DNA from: Roseivivax marinus
GTDB taxonomy: Bacteria > Pseudomonadota > Alphaproteobacteria > Rhodobacterales > Rhodobacteraceae
DNA length: 64,000 nt
NCBI RefSeq assembly: GCF_900109705.1
Contig: NZ_FOAI01000013.1
Coordinates: 35,491-99,490, forward strand
Reading direction: 5' to 3'
Shown: positions 41,141 to 53,381 of the stretch, one piece after another
Position numbering within the stretch: the stretch's first letter is position 1
Layout of the letters: the number at the start of each line of letters is the position of its first letter
Notes under the pieces: generated by a model
Databases searched by the model: none
Seen by the model: the letters and a program-made list of their open reading frames with translations, nothing else
Told to the model about the DNA's origin: nothing
Program-made: the position numbers and the translations under genes

Positions 41141-41593
41141 ATGTCCGGCGAAAGCGACCTTATCAAGCTCTATTCCCAGAAGATCCTGGCGCTGGCCGCG
41201 GATATCCCGCGGACGCAACGCCTGGAAGCGCCGGACGCCACGGTCAAGAAGCGTTCGCCGCTCTGCGGCTCGACCGTGACGGTGGACCTTACTCTCGCGG
41301 ACGGCCGCGTTTCCGATTACGGCCAGGACGTGAAGGCCTGCGCACTGGGCCAGGCCTCGGCAGCCGTGGTGGGCGGCGCCATCGTCGGCCGCACGCCGGA
41401 CGAGATCGTGCACGCCCGCGATGCGCTGCGCGAGATGCTCAAGAACGACGGGCCGACGCCGCCCGCACCCTTCGACGGGCTGGAGGTCCTGCGCCCCGCA
41501 CGCGATTACAAGAACCGCCACGCCTCGATCCTGCTGGCACTGGACGCAGCATCCGATGCCGCCCAGGAGGCATCGGCGCGGGAACGCGCTTAA
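41141..41593 (+). CDS. NifU/IscU-like iron-sulfur scaffold family protein
   Basis: A 150-residue IscU-fold protein. Two of the usual cysteine positions are visible: SPLCGSTVTVDL near residue 42 and VKACALGQASAAV near residue 66. The normal third Cys near the C-terminus is absent, and the C-terminal region is diverged. This variant is common in Rhodobacterales as a stand-alone 'iron-sulfur cluster assembly scaffold' protein, role uncertain. GAGAGGAAG precedes the ATG at 41141. Divergent from hisI. Confidence 0.8.
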   Translation: MSGESDLIKLYSQKILALAADIPRTQRLEAPDATVKKRSPLCGSTVTVDLTLADGRVSDYGQDVKACALGQASAAVVGGAIVGRTPDEIVHARDALREMLKNDGPTPPAPFDGLEVLRPARDYKNRHASILLALDAASDAAQEASARERA

Positions 41594-41617
41594 GGGTTTC
41601 TTCCGATTCTCCGGACT

Positions 41618-43066
41618 ATGCCTCTGCCCGTAATCAATGGGCAGTCGGACATGGAACACGATCGCAGGCTGAGCATCCGGCGCGACCGCGATGCGGAGGC
41701 CGAGGCGCTGCTGAGCACGCTGACGAACGACGCCGTGACGCTCGGGCACGAGCTTGTCTCGATCCACGGCGTGATGTCCGACCTCGACGCCCGCCGCGCC
41801 GGGCAGTTGGAAGAACTGAGGCTGGTACGCGTCGCCCTAACCCGGCTCGAGGAGGCGACCCGCACCGTGTCCGAACGCACGGCGCGCGGCCGCGACACCG
41901 CGCGGTCCGCGCAGCAGGATGTGCGCCAGTCCATCGCCATTCTCAGCGACACCGGCACTTCGTCGCGCACGCTCGCGGAATGGGTGCAATCCGTCCGGGC
42001 CGGCTCTGACGATGTGGACGACATGCTGCTTGCCGTGGGTCGCTCGAATGACCAGATCGCCTCCATCGCCAGCCAGGTGAACATCCTCGCCATGAACGCC
42101 AAGATCGAAGCGGCCCGCGCCGGTCAGGCCGGGACAGGATTCGCCATCGTGGCCGAGGCGATCAACGAACTCAGCCAGAAGACCGCCCGCGCCGCCGCGG
42201 ACGTGTCGGGCACCGTCACGCGGATGTCGGAATGGATGCACAGCCTGCGCGAAGGGGCCGTCACCACATCGCAGGCCGCAACGCATCTGCTCGGCCGGTC
42301 CGAGGAGACTGACAGCGCGCTTTCGCGGATCGACGACAACGTCAGTGCGCTGCACCGCGCGATGGACGAGATCGGCGCCGAGATGGGTAGCACGGACACC
42401 GCCGTCGCCAGTCTCGCACCGGCCATAGAGGGCATGATTGCGGCACAGGATGAAACCGCTGGCGCGATCGCCGGCGCCACCCGCGCCGGGGAACGGCTGG
42501 TGGACGTGTCCGAGGGTATCCTGCAGAAGTCGGTGCGCCTCGGTGGGGCGGCCGCCGATGGCGAGAAGATCGCGTTGGTGGCGGAGCTCGCTGCCCGGAT
42601 CGGCGCGGCGTTCGAAGAGGCGGTGCTCGCAGGACGCATCTCCGAAGCCGAGCTCTTCGATGCCCGCTATTGTCCGGTGCCCGAGACCGACCCGCAGCAG
42701 GTCGTCACTGCCTTCACCGAGCTGACCGACCGCCTTCTGCCGCCGATTCAGGAGCCCGTGCTCGACATGCCGGGCGTGGTGTTTTGCGCTGCGGTGGACC
42801 GCAACGGCTACCTGCCGACCCACAATCGAAAGTTCTCGCAACCGCAGGGCGCAGATCCGGTCTGGAACGCCTCGCATGCCCGCAACCGGCGCATCTTCGA
42901 CGACCGCGTCGGCCTGAAGGCAGGCCGGAACCGCGACCCGTTCCTGCTACAGATCTACCGGCGCGACATGGGCGGCGGGCAGTTCGCCATGATGAAGGAC
43001 CTCTCCGCCCCGATCGAAGTGAACGGCCGCCACTGGGGAGCTTTGCGGCTGGCCTACAGGCTGTGA
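41618..43066 (+). CDS. Soluble methyl-accepting-chemotaxis-type protein with C-terminal sensor domain
   Basis: A 482-residue protein without membrane helices. A coiled-coil MCP signalling region occupies about residues 20-330, with the conserved hairpin tip INxLAMNAKIEAARAG near residue 155 (seen as VNILAMNAKIEAARAGQAGTG). The C-terminal domain (about residues 370-482) has NGYLPTHNRKFSQPQG, NRRIFDDRVGLKAGRN and LQIYRRDMGGGQFAMMKDLS. It recurs after MCP domains in alphaproteobacteria, probably as a Cache/PAS-like sensor. The order, signalling first and sensor last, is the reverse of classical chemoreceptors. The ligand is unknown. The start at 41618 is weakly supported; MEHDRR at 41651 is an alternative. 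Confidence 0.83.
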   Translation: MPLPVINGQSDMEHDRRLSIRRDRDAEAEALLSTLTNDAVTLGHELVSIHGVMSDLDARRAGQLEELRLVRVALTRLEEATRTVSERTARGRDTARSAQQDVRQSIAILSDTGTSSRTLAEWVQSVRAGSDDVDDMLLAVGRSNDQIASIASQVNILAMNAKIEAARAGQAGTGFAIVAEAINELSQKTARAAADVSGTVTRMSEWMHSLREGAVTTSQAATHLLGRSEETDSALSRIDDNVSALHRAMDEIGAEMGSTDTAVASLAPAIEGMIAAQDETAGAIAGATRAGERLVDVSEGILQKSVRLGGAAADGEKIALVAELAARIGAAFEEAVLAGRISEAELFDARYCPVPETDPQQVVTAFTELTDRLLPPIQEPVLDMPGVVFCAAVDRNGYLPTHNRKFSQPQGADPVWNASHARNRRIFDDRVGLKAGRNRDPFLLQIYRRDMGGGQFAMMKDLSAPIEVNGRHWGALRLAYRL

Positions 43067-43102
43067 CTGGTTGCCGGTTCCGGCCGCATCAGGCGCAGAA
43101 AG

Positions 43103-43134
43103 AAAAAGCCGCCGCCCTTGCGGGAGGCGGCGGC
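43103..43134 (-). terminator. Intrinsic terminator of the 36-residue protein gene
   Basis: Read on the minus strand: a 9-bp stem GCCGCCGCC/GGCGGCGGC (43134-43126 and 43116-43108), then TTTTT (43107-43103). It lies about 130 bases after the small gene's stop codon and 37 bases past the end of the convergent chemotaxis-type gene. Confidence 0.8.
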
Positions 43135-43265
43135 GAGTGAAGCGTCGGCATGACGGGTCCGCATTCGACGAACAGCAGCGGGGGACAACCGCCGCTATTC
43201 CGGTTCGCGTCGACGGGACAAGGACGACGAACCATGCGGGCACGCGCAACGCAGGCAGAAACAGG

Positions 43266-43376
43266 TCAGAGGTGAAGGGCTGCCACCAGCAGGACGACAA
43301 GCGCCATCGCCCCGAGCGCGTCCTCGAGAATCTCCGCTTCGGCGCGGGTAAAGGCGATCTTGATCCGGTTGAGCAT
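43266..43376 (-). CDS. 36-residue single-helix membrane protein
   Basis: A short gene with a strong ribosome site, AGGAGG, six bases before the ATG at 43376. It encodes a charged N-terminal segment (MLNRIKIAFTRAEAEILEDA) followed by one hydrophobic helix (LGAMALVVLLVAALHL). It has its own downstream terminator on the same strand. I recall similar short proteins in Rhodobacteraceae, but cannot verify that here. Function unknown; the acidic AEAEILED segment before the helix could contact a partner protein. Confidence 0.7.
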   Translation of the reverse strand: MLNRIKIAFTRAEAEILEDALGAMALVVLLVAALHL

Positions 43377-43477
43377 GTGACCCTCCTGAGCAATCCGTTG
43401 CACCTTTGTTCTCATGGCAGCGCCCCACCTGTAAAGAACTTTTTAAGAACATTCGCGAACAAAGGGGGTTGCCCTGG

Positions 43478-48005
<4,528 letters not shown>

Positions 48006-48725
48006 TCAGGCGCCGAGCGCCATGGCCCCCGGCTTGGCTTCGGCTTGCTCTTCGGGATCGCGCAGAACGTAGCCGCGGCCCCACACCGTTTCGATGTAGC
48101 TCGGGTCGCCCGTGGCTTCCGAGAGCTTCTTGCGAAGCTTGCAGATGAACACGTCTATGATCTTGAGCTCGGGTTCGTCCATGCCGCCGTAGAGATGGTT
48201 GAGGAACATCTCCTTGGTCAGCGTCGTGCCCTTCCGCAGGCTCAGAAGTTCGAGCATCTGGTATTCCTTGCCGGTCAGGTGCACCGGCTGGCCGTTCACA
48301 TCCACCGTCTTCGCGTCGAGGTTCACCTCGATCTTTCCGGTGCGGATCACCGACTGCGCGTGGCCCTTCGAGCGGCGGATGATGGCGTGGATACGGGCGA
48401 CGAGTTCGTCGGCGTGGAACGGCTTGGTGAGGTAGTCGTCAGCCCCGAAGCCGAAGCTCTTCAGCTTGCTCTCGGTGTCCTGGGCGCCGGACAGGATCAG
48501 GATCGGTGTAGAGATGCGCGCGGACCGCAGCTGACGCAGGACATCGTGCCCGGTCATGTCCGGCAGCGTGATATCCAGCAGGATCAGATCATAGTCGTAG
48601 AGCTTCGCGAGATCGACGCCCTCCTCACCCATGTCCGTCGCATAGACGTTCAGGTTGGATCGGGTCAGCATCATCTCGATGCTCTTCGAAGTTGTGGGAT
48701 CGTCCTCGATCAAAAGCACGCGCAT
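48006..48725 (-). CDS. ctrA: Cell-cycle/GTA response regulator CtrA
   Basis: A 239-residue OmpR-type response regulator. The receiver domain has phosphoacceptor Asp51 ([11 protein letters not shown]), acidic pocket E7/D8/D9 and Lys101 (LTKPF). The C-terminal winged helix has [50 protein letters not shown], nearly invariant among CtrA proteins. In Rhodobacterales CtrA is not essential and controls motility, competence, GTA production and c-di-GMP genes. A TTAA-N7-TTAC box lies 51 bases upstream. The start is MRVLLIEDD at 48725. The DUF1153/SciP gene is next upstream in the same direction. Confidence 0.97.
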   Translation of the reverse strand: MRVLLIEDDPTTSKSIEMMLTRSNLNVYATDMGEEGVDLAKLYDYDLILLDITLPDMTGHDVLRQLRSARISTPILILSGAQDTESKLKSFGFGADDYLTKPFHADELVARIHAIIRRSKGHAQSVIRTGKIEVNLDAKTVDVNGQPVHLTGKEYQMLELLSLRKGTTLTKEMFLNHLYGGMDEPELKIIDVFICKLRKKLSEATGDPSYIETVWGRGYVLRDPEEQAEAKPGAMALGA

Positions 48726-48776
48726 GGCCGTCTCCGCCAATTATTACTCACACATCACACATTTGCGCCGTAATCG

Positions 48777-48791
48777 TTAACTTCGGATTAC
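48777..48791. promoter_or_regulatory. CtrA box upstream of ctrA
   Basis: TTAA-N7-TTAC (48777-48791), one base off the TTAA-N7-TTAA consensus, within the region 5' of ctrA and 3' of sciP. It would allow CtrA to control its own gene, as known in Caulobacter and R. capsulatus. Binding is inferred. Confidence 0.65.
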
Positions 48792-48839
48792 CGGCCAATG
48801 GCTTGAGCTTAGACGGATCGGTTATGCGAAGTAAACACT

Positions 48840-49118
48840 TCAGGGTTGTCTAAATTTCTGTATCGCCGTGGCCTTCAATGCCCCCTCCCCGTGCACGGAC
48901 ATGGCGCGCATCCATTCGTCCAGCTCCTCCTCGCTGAGCGCATACCGGAGGCGGGCCTGTTCCTCGGTCAGGAGCCCATGCTGCACTGCCCGAACCACCG
49001 CCGCCTTCCGTGAGGCCACCCAGCGCCGGGTGTCGGCGGCTGGCAGGTCCGCGCGGGTCATCTTCGTCCCGTCCGGAAGCGTGACCGCGCGAGGTCCGTC
49101 GACTTTCTTGAGATACAT
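48840..49118 (-). CDS. sciP: SciP-type (DUF1153) CtrA inhibitor
   Basis: A 92-residue DUF1153 protein starting MYLKKVDGPRAVTLPDGT, with TRADLPAADTRRWVASRKAAVV and a helix-turn-helix-like stretch HGLLTEEQARLRYALSEEELDEWM. In Caulobacter, SciP binds CtrA and blocks its activation of promoters. Its position directly upstream of ctrA, in the same direction, strengthens the assignment. The start at 49118 is the family start. Longer open sequence upstream overlaps mnmA and is not conserved. Confidence 0.92.
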   Translation of the reverse strand: MYLKKVDGPRAVTLPDGTKMTRADLPAADTRRWVASRKAAVVRAVQHGLLTEEQARLRYALSEEELDEWMRAMSVHGEGALKATAIQKFRQP

Positions 49119-49241
49119 CTGTCCGTCCCGCTGGCGTTTCGCAGGAAGACCCTGCGCCAGCGCACTTAACGCCCGATGAAACGGCCCCTTGAGAGTACGT
49201 CGCATTTTCCTATATTCCGCGCGCATCCATCGGAGACCGTC

Positions 49242-50384
49242 ATGCCGCTCGATCAGGGACAGCTGAACTCGCTGGGCCTTCCCAAGGCCCCGTCCGACAC
49301 ACGCGTCGTCGTCGCAATGTCCGGCGGCGTCGACAGCTCCGTCGTGGCCGCGATGCTCGCCGAAGAGGGCTACGACGTCGTCGGCGTCACGCTGCAGCTT
49401 TACGACCACGGCGCGGCGCTCGCGAAAAAGGGCGCCTGCTGCGCCGGGCTCGATATCCATGACGCCCGGCGGGTGGCCGAGGCCATGGGCTTCCCGCACT
49501 ACGTCCTCGATTACGAGAACATCTTCCGCGACGCGGTGATCGACGAGTTCGCCGACAGCTACCTCGCGGGCGCCACGCCCGTGCCCTGCATCCGCTGCAA
49601 CGAGCGTGTGAAGTTCAAGGACCTGCTCGAGACCGCGCGAGACCTCGACGCCGATTGCATGGCGACCGGCCACTACATCCAGCGCAAGCCGGGCGACGCA
49701 AAGGCCGAGCTGCACCAGGCCGCGGATCCCGCCCGAGACCAGTCGTACTTCCTGTTCTCGACCACGCAGGACCAGCTTGACTACCTGCGCTTCCCGCTCG
49801 GGCACCTGAAATCCAAGGACGAGACCCGTGCGCTCGCGGCGCGCTACGGGCTTCCCGTCGCCGACAAGCCCGACAGCCAGGATATATGCTTCGTGCCCAA
49901 CGGCGACTACGCGAGCGTCATCGAGAAGCTGCGTCCGGGTGCAGCCGATCCCGGCGACATCGTGCACGTCGACGGCCGCGTCCTCGGGACCCACGAGGGC
50001 GTCATCCACTACACCATCGGCCAGCGCCGCGGCCTCGGGATCGGCGGCCTGTCGGAGCCGCTCTACGTGGTGAAGCTCGACGTGGAGGGGCGCCGCGTGA
50101 TCGTGGGACCGAAAGAGATGCTGGCCACCCGCCGCGTTCCTGTGCGCGAGATCAACTGGCTGGGCGATTCGCCGCTCATATCGCAAGACGAATGGCATGT
50201 GGCGGTGAAGGTTCGCTCGACGCGCCCGCCACGCGACGCGATCATCCGCCCCGTATCGGCCACGGAGGCGGAGGTGGAGCTCGTAACCCCCGAGGAAGGT
50301 GTGTCGCCCGGCCAGGCCTGCGTGTTCTACGACCCCGAAGGCACGCGCATCTTCGGCGGTGGATGGATCTGGCGGGGCTACTGA
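49242..50384 (+). CDS. mnmA: tRNA-specific 2-thiouridylase MnmA
   Basis: A 380-residue enzyme that thiolates U34 of tRNA-Lys, -Glu and -Gln. The PP-loop [19 protein letters not shown] lies near residue 27. The catalytic cysteines are in [13 protein letters not shown] near residue 120 and [11 protein letters not shown] near residue 213. C-terminal beta-barrel with [14 protein letters not shown]. The ATG at 49242 follows CGGAG; an in-frame ATG 22 codons upstream overlaps the divergent sciP promoter and is rejected. A hairpin repeat follows 31 bases after the stop. Confidence 0.97.
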   Translation: MPLDQGQLNSLGLPKAPSDTRVVVAMSGGVDSSVVAAMLAEEGYDVVGVTLQLYDHGAALAKKGACCAGLDIHDARRVAEAMGFPHYVLDYENIFRDAVIDEFADSYLAGATPVPCIRCNERVKFKDLLETARDLDADCMATGHYIQRKPGDAKAELHQAADPARDQSYFLFSTTQDQLDYLRFPLGHLKSKDETRALAARYGLPVADKPDSQDICFVPNGDYASVIEKLRPGAADPGDIVHVDGRVLGTHEGVIHYTIGQRRGLGIGGLSEPLYVVKLDVEGRRVIVGPKEMLATRRVPVREINWLGDSPLISQDEWHVAVKVRSTRPPRDAIIRPVSATEAEVELVTPEEGVSPGQACVFYDPEGTRIFGGGWIWRGY

Positions 50385-50415
50385 GGGCTCCCGGGCACGT
50401 TTCATCGAACGGCAA

Positions 50416-50466
50416 CGGGGGGCTGTCTGCCCCCGGACCCCCCGAAGGTATTTCAATCCCAAAGAC
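50416..50466 (+). repeat. Hairpin repeat copy 1, just past mnmA
   Basis: Contains the stem GGGGGC-TGTCT-GCCCCC followed by CCCGAAGGTATTT and CCCAAAGAC. Copy 2, in reverse orientation, lies past the ketosynthase gene at 50666. Both copies point along the gene they follow, so they probably act in the 3' end of the mRNA. I recall similar 'GGTATTT...CAAAGA' motifs scattered between genes in Rhodobacteraceae, but cannot verify that here. Confidence 0.7.
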
Positions 50467-50473
50467 ACCCGCG

Positions 50474-50488
50474 TTAGCCAATTCTTAA
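50474..50488. promoter_or_regulatory. CtrA-like box
   Basis: TTAG-N7-TTAA, one mismatch to the CtrA consensus, in the sequence TTAGCCAATTCTTAAC. It lies 46 bases before a 29-codon open frame with a good ribosome site, and no other gene is positioned to use it. Confidence 0.4.
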
Positions 50489-50533
50489 CTGTGCGCATGG
50501 GACGATTAGGGTGCGGTACAGGCGGAGGCGCCG

Positions 50534-50623
50534 ATGACCGCGCCCGAAGACGGGGCCCGGGTAAGTCCGGGCATCGCGCCGGACGTCGCGCCGCACTCAT
50601 GCGGCCGACGTCCGGATCCGTAA
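50534..50623 (+). CDS. 29-codon open frame, possible gene remnant
   Basis: Starts MTAPEDGARVSPGIAPDV after GGCGGAGGCG, a good ribosome site, and lies downstream of a CtrA-like box. The product is short, Pro/Ala rich and not recognised. It could be the stub of a decayed CtrA-controlled gene between the two hairpin repeats, or chance. Confidence 0.25.
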   Translation: MTAPEDGARVSPGIAPDVAPHSCGRRPDP

Positions 50624-50665
50624 AAGTATTCGAATGTCGTCGCTTCAGCTTCTGACGCGCTGCCG

Positions 50666-50713
50666 TCTTTGGGCGTCAAATACCTCGGGAGCGCGAGGGC
50701 AGAGCCCTCGCTC
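50666..50713 (-). repeat. Hairpin repeat copy 2, just past the ketosynthase gene
   Basis: Read on the minus strand: perfect 8-bp stem GCGAGGGC-TCT-GCCCTCGC (50711-50693), then CCCGAGGTATTT and CCCAAAGAC. It begins 38 bases after the ketosynthase stop codon, matching the placement of copy 1 relative to mnmA. There is no T-tract. Confidence 0.7.
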
Positions 50714-50751
50714 CGTAGCCACTGCCGTGTGCGCGGCCGTAAACTCCGCGC

Positions 50752-51960
50752 TCAGGTCCGCTTCAGTGCCAGCACGGCGTTCAGGCCCCCGAAGGCGAAG
50801 GCGTTCGACAAGGCGACATCCACCCGGGCCTCGCGCGCTTCGTTCGGCACGACATCGAGGGCGCATTCGGGGTCGGGCTCCTCGTAGCCGATCGTCGGGG
50901 CGATCACCCCATCCCGCAGGGCCATCAGCACAGCCAGCAGTTCCACGGCGCCGGTGCCGCCGATGCAGTGGCCGTGCATGGACTTGGTCGATGACATCAT
51001 CAGGTCGTCCGCGTGGGTGCCGAACACGTCCGCCACCGCGGCGCACTCGGTCTTGTCGTTCGCCGCGGTCCCGGTGCCGTGGGCGTTGATGTAGCCGACC
51101 TCCTCTCGCGCAATGCCCGCATCCGACAGTGCTCCGGCCATCGCGCGGGCCGCGCCCTGCTTGGAGGGCATGACGATATCGGCGGCATCCGAGCTCATCG
51201 CGAAGCCCGCCACCTCGGCAAGGATCTCGGCACCCCGGGCCTTGGCATGCTCGTATTCCTCGAACACGAAGATGCCCGCCCCCTCGCCCTGCACCATGCC
51301 GTTGCGCGTGGCCGAAAACGGGCGGCAGGCATCGCGTGACATCACGCGCAGGCCCTCCCACGCCTTGATTCCGCCGAAGCACAGCATCGATTCCGAGCCG
51401 CCTGTCACCATCACCGGTGCCATCCCCGACCGGACGAACCAGAACGCCTGCCCCATGGCGTGATTGGACGAGGCGCAGGCCGAGGCCACGGTAAAGCTCG
51501 GGCCCTTGATGTTGTACTGCATGGACACGTGGCTGCAGGCCGCGTTGTTCATCAGCTTCGGCACGACGAAGGGGTGAACACGGTTCTTACCCTCTTCGTA
51601 GACCGCGCGGTAGTTCTCGTCCTGAGTCGTGAGCCCGCCGCCGGAGGTCCCGAGCACCACGCCCGAACGCGCTGCGAGGTCGCCGTCGAAGGTCAGGCCC
51701 GACTGGCGGATGGCCTCTTCGGCGGCGATCAGGGTGAACTGGGTGTAGCGGTCGTAGAGAGCGATCTGCTGGCGATTGAAGACGCTCTCGGGGTCGAACC
51801 CCTTCACCTGCCCGCCAATCTTGATCGCCAGCCGGTCGCTGTCGCGCATCTCGAGCGGGCCGATCCCGCAGCGGCCCTCGCGCATGGCCTCCATCGTGGC
51901 CGGCACCGACTGGCCGAGCGCGTTGATCGTGCCCGCGCCGGTGATCACGACCCGCTTCAC
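50752..51960 (-). CDS. Beta-ketoacyl-ACP synthase (FabF/KAS II-like)
   Basis: A 402-residue condensing enzyme with catalytic Cys in VASACASSNHAMG near residue 170, and the His residues in INAHGTGTAANDK near 303 and STKSMHGHCIGGTGAVE near 340. It elongates acyl-ACP with malonyl-ACP. It is coupled (ATGA at 51957) to a dedicated acyl carrier protein and lies downstream of lpxD, so it probably serves a special acyl chain rather than bulk fatty acid synthesis. It is more diverged than housekeeping FabF; NodE-like or lipid A-related enzymes are the closest guess. Confidence 0.88.
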   Translation of the reverse strand: MKRVVITGAGTINALGQSVPATMEAMREGRCGIGPLEMRDSDRLAIKIGGQVKGFDPESVFNRQQIALYDRYTQFTLIAAEEAIRQSGLTFDGDLAARSGVVLGTSGGGLTTQDENYRAVYEEGKNRVHPFVVPKLMNNAACSHVSMQYNIKGPSFTVASACASSNHAMGQAFWFVRSGMAPVMVTGGSESMLCFGGIKAWEGLRVMSRDACRPFSATRNGMVQGEGAGIFVFEEYEHAKARGAEILAEVAGFAMSSDAADIVMPSKQGAARAMAGALSDAGIAREEVGYINAHGTGTAANDKTECAAVADVFGTHADDLMMSSTKSMHGHCIGGTGAVELLAVLMALRDGVIAPTIGYEEPDPECALDVVPNEAREARVDVALSNAFAFGGLNAVLALKRT

Positions 51961-52217
51961 GGGTGCTGCTCGGCCACGAGCTTTTCGACCCCCTCCACGA
52001 TCCGCGCGACCGAGGAGATGTCGAAGTCGCTTTCCTGGGGATCGTTGGCGTTGAACGGCACCGAGATGTCGAATGCCTCCTCGATGGCGAAGATCGACTC
52101 GACCAGCCCGAGCGAGTCGATGCCAAGATCCTCGAGGCTCATTTCCATCTTCACGTCCGAGGGTTCGAGAACGGCCTGTTCGGCGAGGATCTCGACAACC
52201 TTGTTCTTGACCTCCAT
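51957..52217 (-). CDS. Acyl carrier protein
   Basis: An 86-residue ACP with phosphopantetheine attachment at Ser35 (DLGIDSLGLVESIFAIEEAF). It is acidic and helical, and carries an insertion after the second helix (PFNANDPQESDFD). It is not the housekeeping AcpP by sequence, and its pairing with a ketosynthase and LpxD suggests it carries hydroxy- or long acyl chains for lipid A. Start supported by GGGAGGCACGCGCG region; stop overlaps the ketosynthase start. Confidence 0.9.
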   Translation of the reverse strand: MEVKNKVVEILAEQAVLEPSDVKMEMSLEDLGIDSLGLVESIFAIEEAFDISVPFNANDPQESDFDISSVARIVEGVEKLVAEQHP

Positions 52218-52259
52218 CGCGCGTGCCTCCCGGTCATTTCTCGTCGCTGGAGGGGAGCT

Positions 52260-53351
52260 TTAGTCGCTCGGGTCTTCCTTGGAAACCGCTTTCCGAAGCT
52301 CCGCGACCTCACGTGACAGGCGCGGCAGGCGGCGCAACGCCTTGTAGGTCTCGAGGTGCTGATCCATCTTCATCGCCGGGTAGCCCAACATGACGCGGCC
52401 CGCCGGAATCGACGACAGCACGATGGTCGAGCCGCCGCAGATCACATTGTCGCCGATGCGGATGTTGTCCGACACGCCGACCTGCCCCGCCAGCACCACG
52501 AAGTCTCCGATGGTCACCGAGCCCGCGATCCCGACCTGCCCGCACAGCAGCGTGTGGCGGCCGACCACGGTGTTGTGGCCGACCTGCACCTGGTTGTCGA
52601 TCTTCGTGCCGTCGCCGATGCGGGTGTCGCGCACGGTGCCGCGGTCGATGGCCGCGGCGGCGCCCACTTCGACGTCGTCGCCGATGGTCACGCCGCCGAG
52701 CGACGCGATCCGGGCCCAGGGCTGGCCCTTGGCCTCCCCCTGGTCGCCGAGTGTCTCACGTGCCTTTTCGACGCCCGACGCCTCGGGGGTGACGAACGAG
52801 AATCCGTCATTGCCGACCACCGCGTTGAAATGCGCGATGAAGCGGTCGCCGATGGTGCAGCGGGCGCCGATCTTGGCGCCGGCGTGCAAGAGCGCGTCGT
52901 CGCCGATGCGCGTGCCCCAGCCGACATGGACCTGCGGGCCGATCACCGCGCCATCGCCGATGATCACGTCCGCGCCGATCACGCTGAAGGGTCCGACAGT
53001 AACGTCGCGACCGAGCTTTGCGGTGGGATCGATTGCGGACATCGGATGGATGCCGGCGGGATAGCCCTGGCCCGGGTCCATCATCCCCGACAGTGCCGAG
53101 AGCGCATACCGGGGGCGCGGCGCAAGGATCGCGGCCTCGAGGCCCAGCGCCTGCCAATCCGCCTCGCCCCACAGCATCGCCGCGCGCGCCGATCCCTTGG
53201 CGATGCCCTCGGCGTATTCCGGCTTCATCGCCATGGCGAGCCGGTCCGGCGGGCAATCCGCCGGCTCGGCCACGCCTTCGACGACGATGGAGGTGTCGCC
53301 CACTGCCTCGAGCCCGAGGGCGGCGGCGATCTCTGCAACGGTGTGGCTCAT
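52260..53351 (-). CDS. lpxD: UDP-3-O-acylglucosamine N-acyltransferase LpxD
   Basis: A 363-residue left-handed beta-helix acyltransferase. The N-terminal uridine-binding domain (about residues 1-100) is followed by repeated hexapeptides, for example IGADVIIGDGAVIG, VVGNDGFSF near residue 180, and VQVGHNTVVGRHTLLCGQVGIAGS near residue 255 holding the catalytic His. It N-acylates UDP-3-O-acylglucosamine in lipid A synthesis. The usual lpxA/fabZ/lpxB neighbours are missing; ACP and ketosynthase genes follow instead. It may be a second or specialised LpxD. Confidence 0.93.
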   Translation of the reverse strand: MSHTVAEIAAALGLEAVGDTSIVVEGVAEPADCPPDRLAMAMKPEYAEGIAKGSARAAMLWGEADWQALGLEAAILAPRPRYALSALSGMMDPGQGYPAGIHPMSAIDPTAKLGRDVTVGPFSVIGADVIIGDGAVIGPQVHVGWGTRIGDDALLHAGAKIGARCTIGDRFIAHFNAVVGNDGFSFVTPEASGVEKARETLGDQGEAKGQPWARIASLGGVTIGDDVEVGAAAAIDRGTVRDTRIGDGTKIDNQVQVGHNTVVGRHTLLCGQVGIAGSVTIGDFVVLAGQVGVSDNIRIGDNVICGGSTIVLSSIPAGRVMLGYPAMKMDQHLETYKALRRLPRLSREVAELRKAVSKEDPSD

Positions 53352-53381
53352 GGCGTCCTCCGGGTCAGGTCTGACGGAGGA

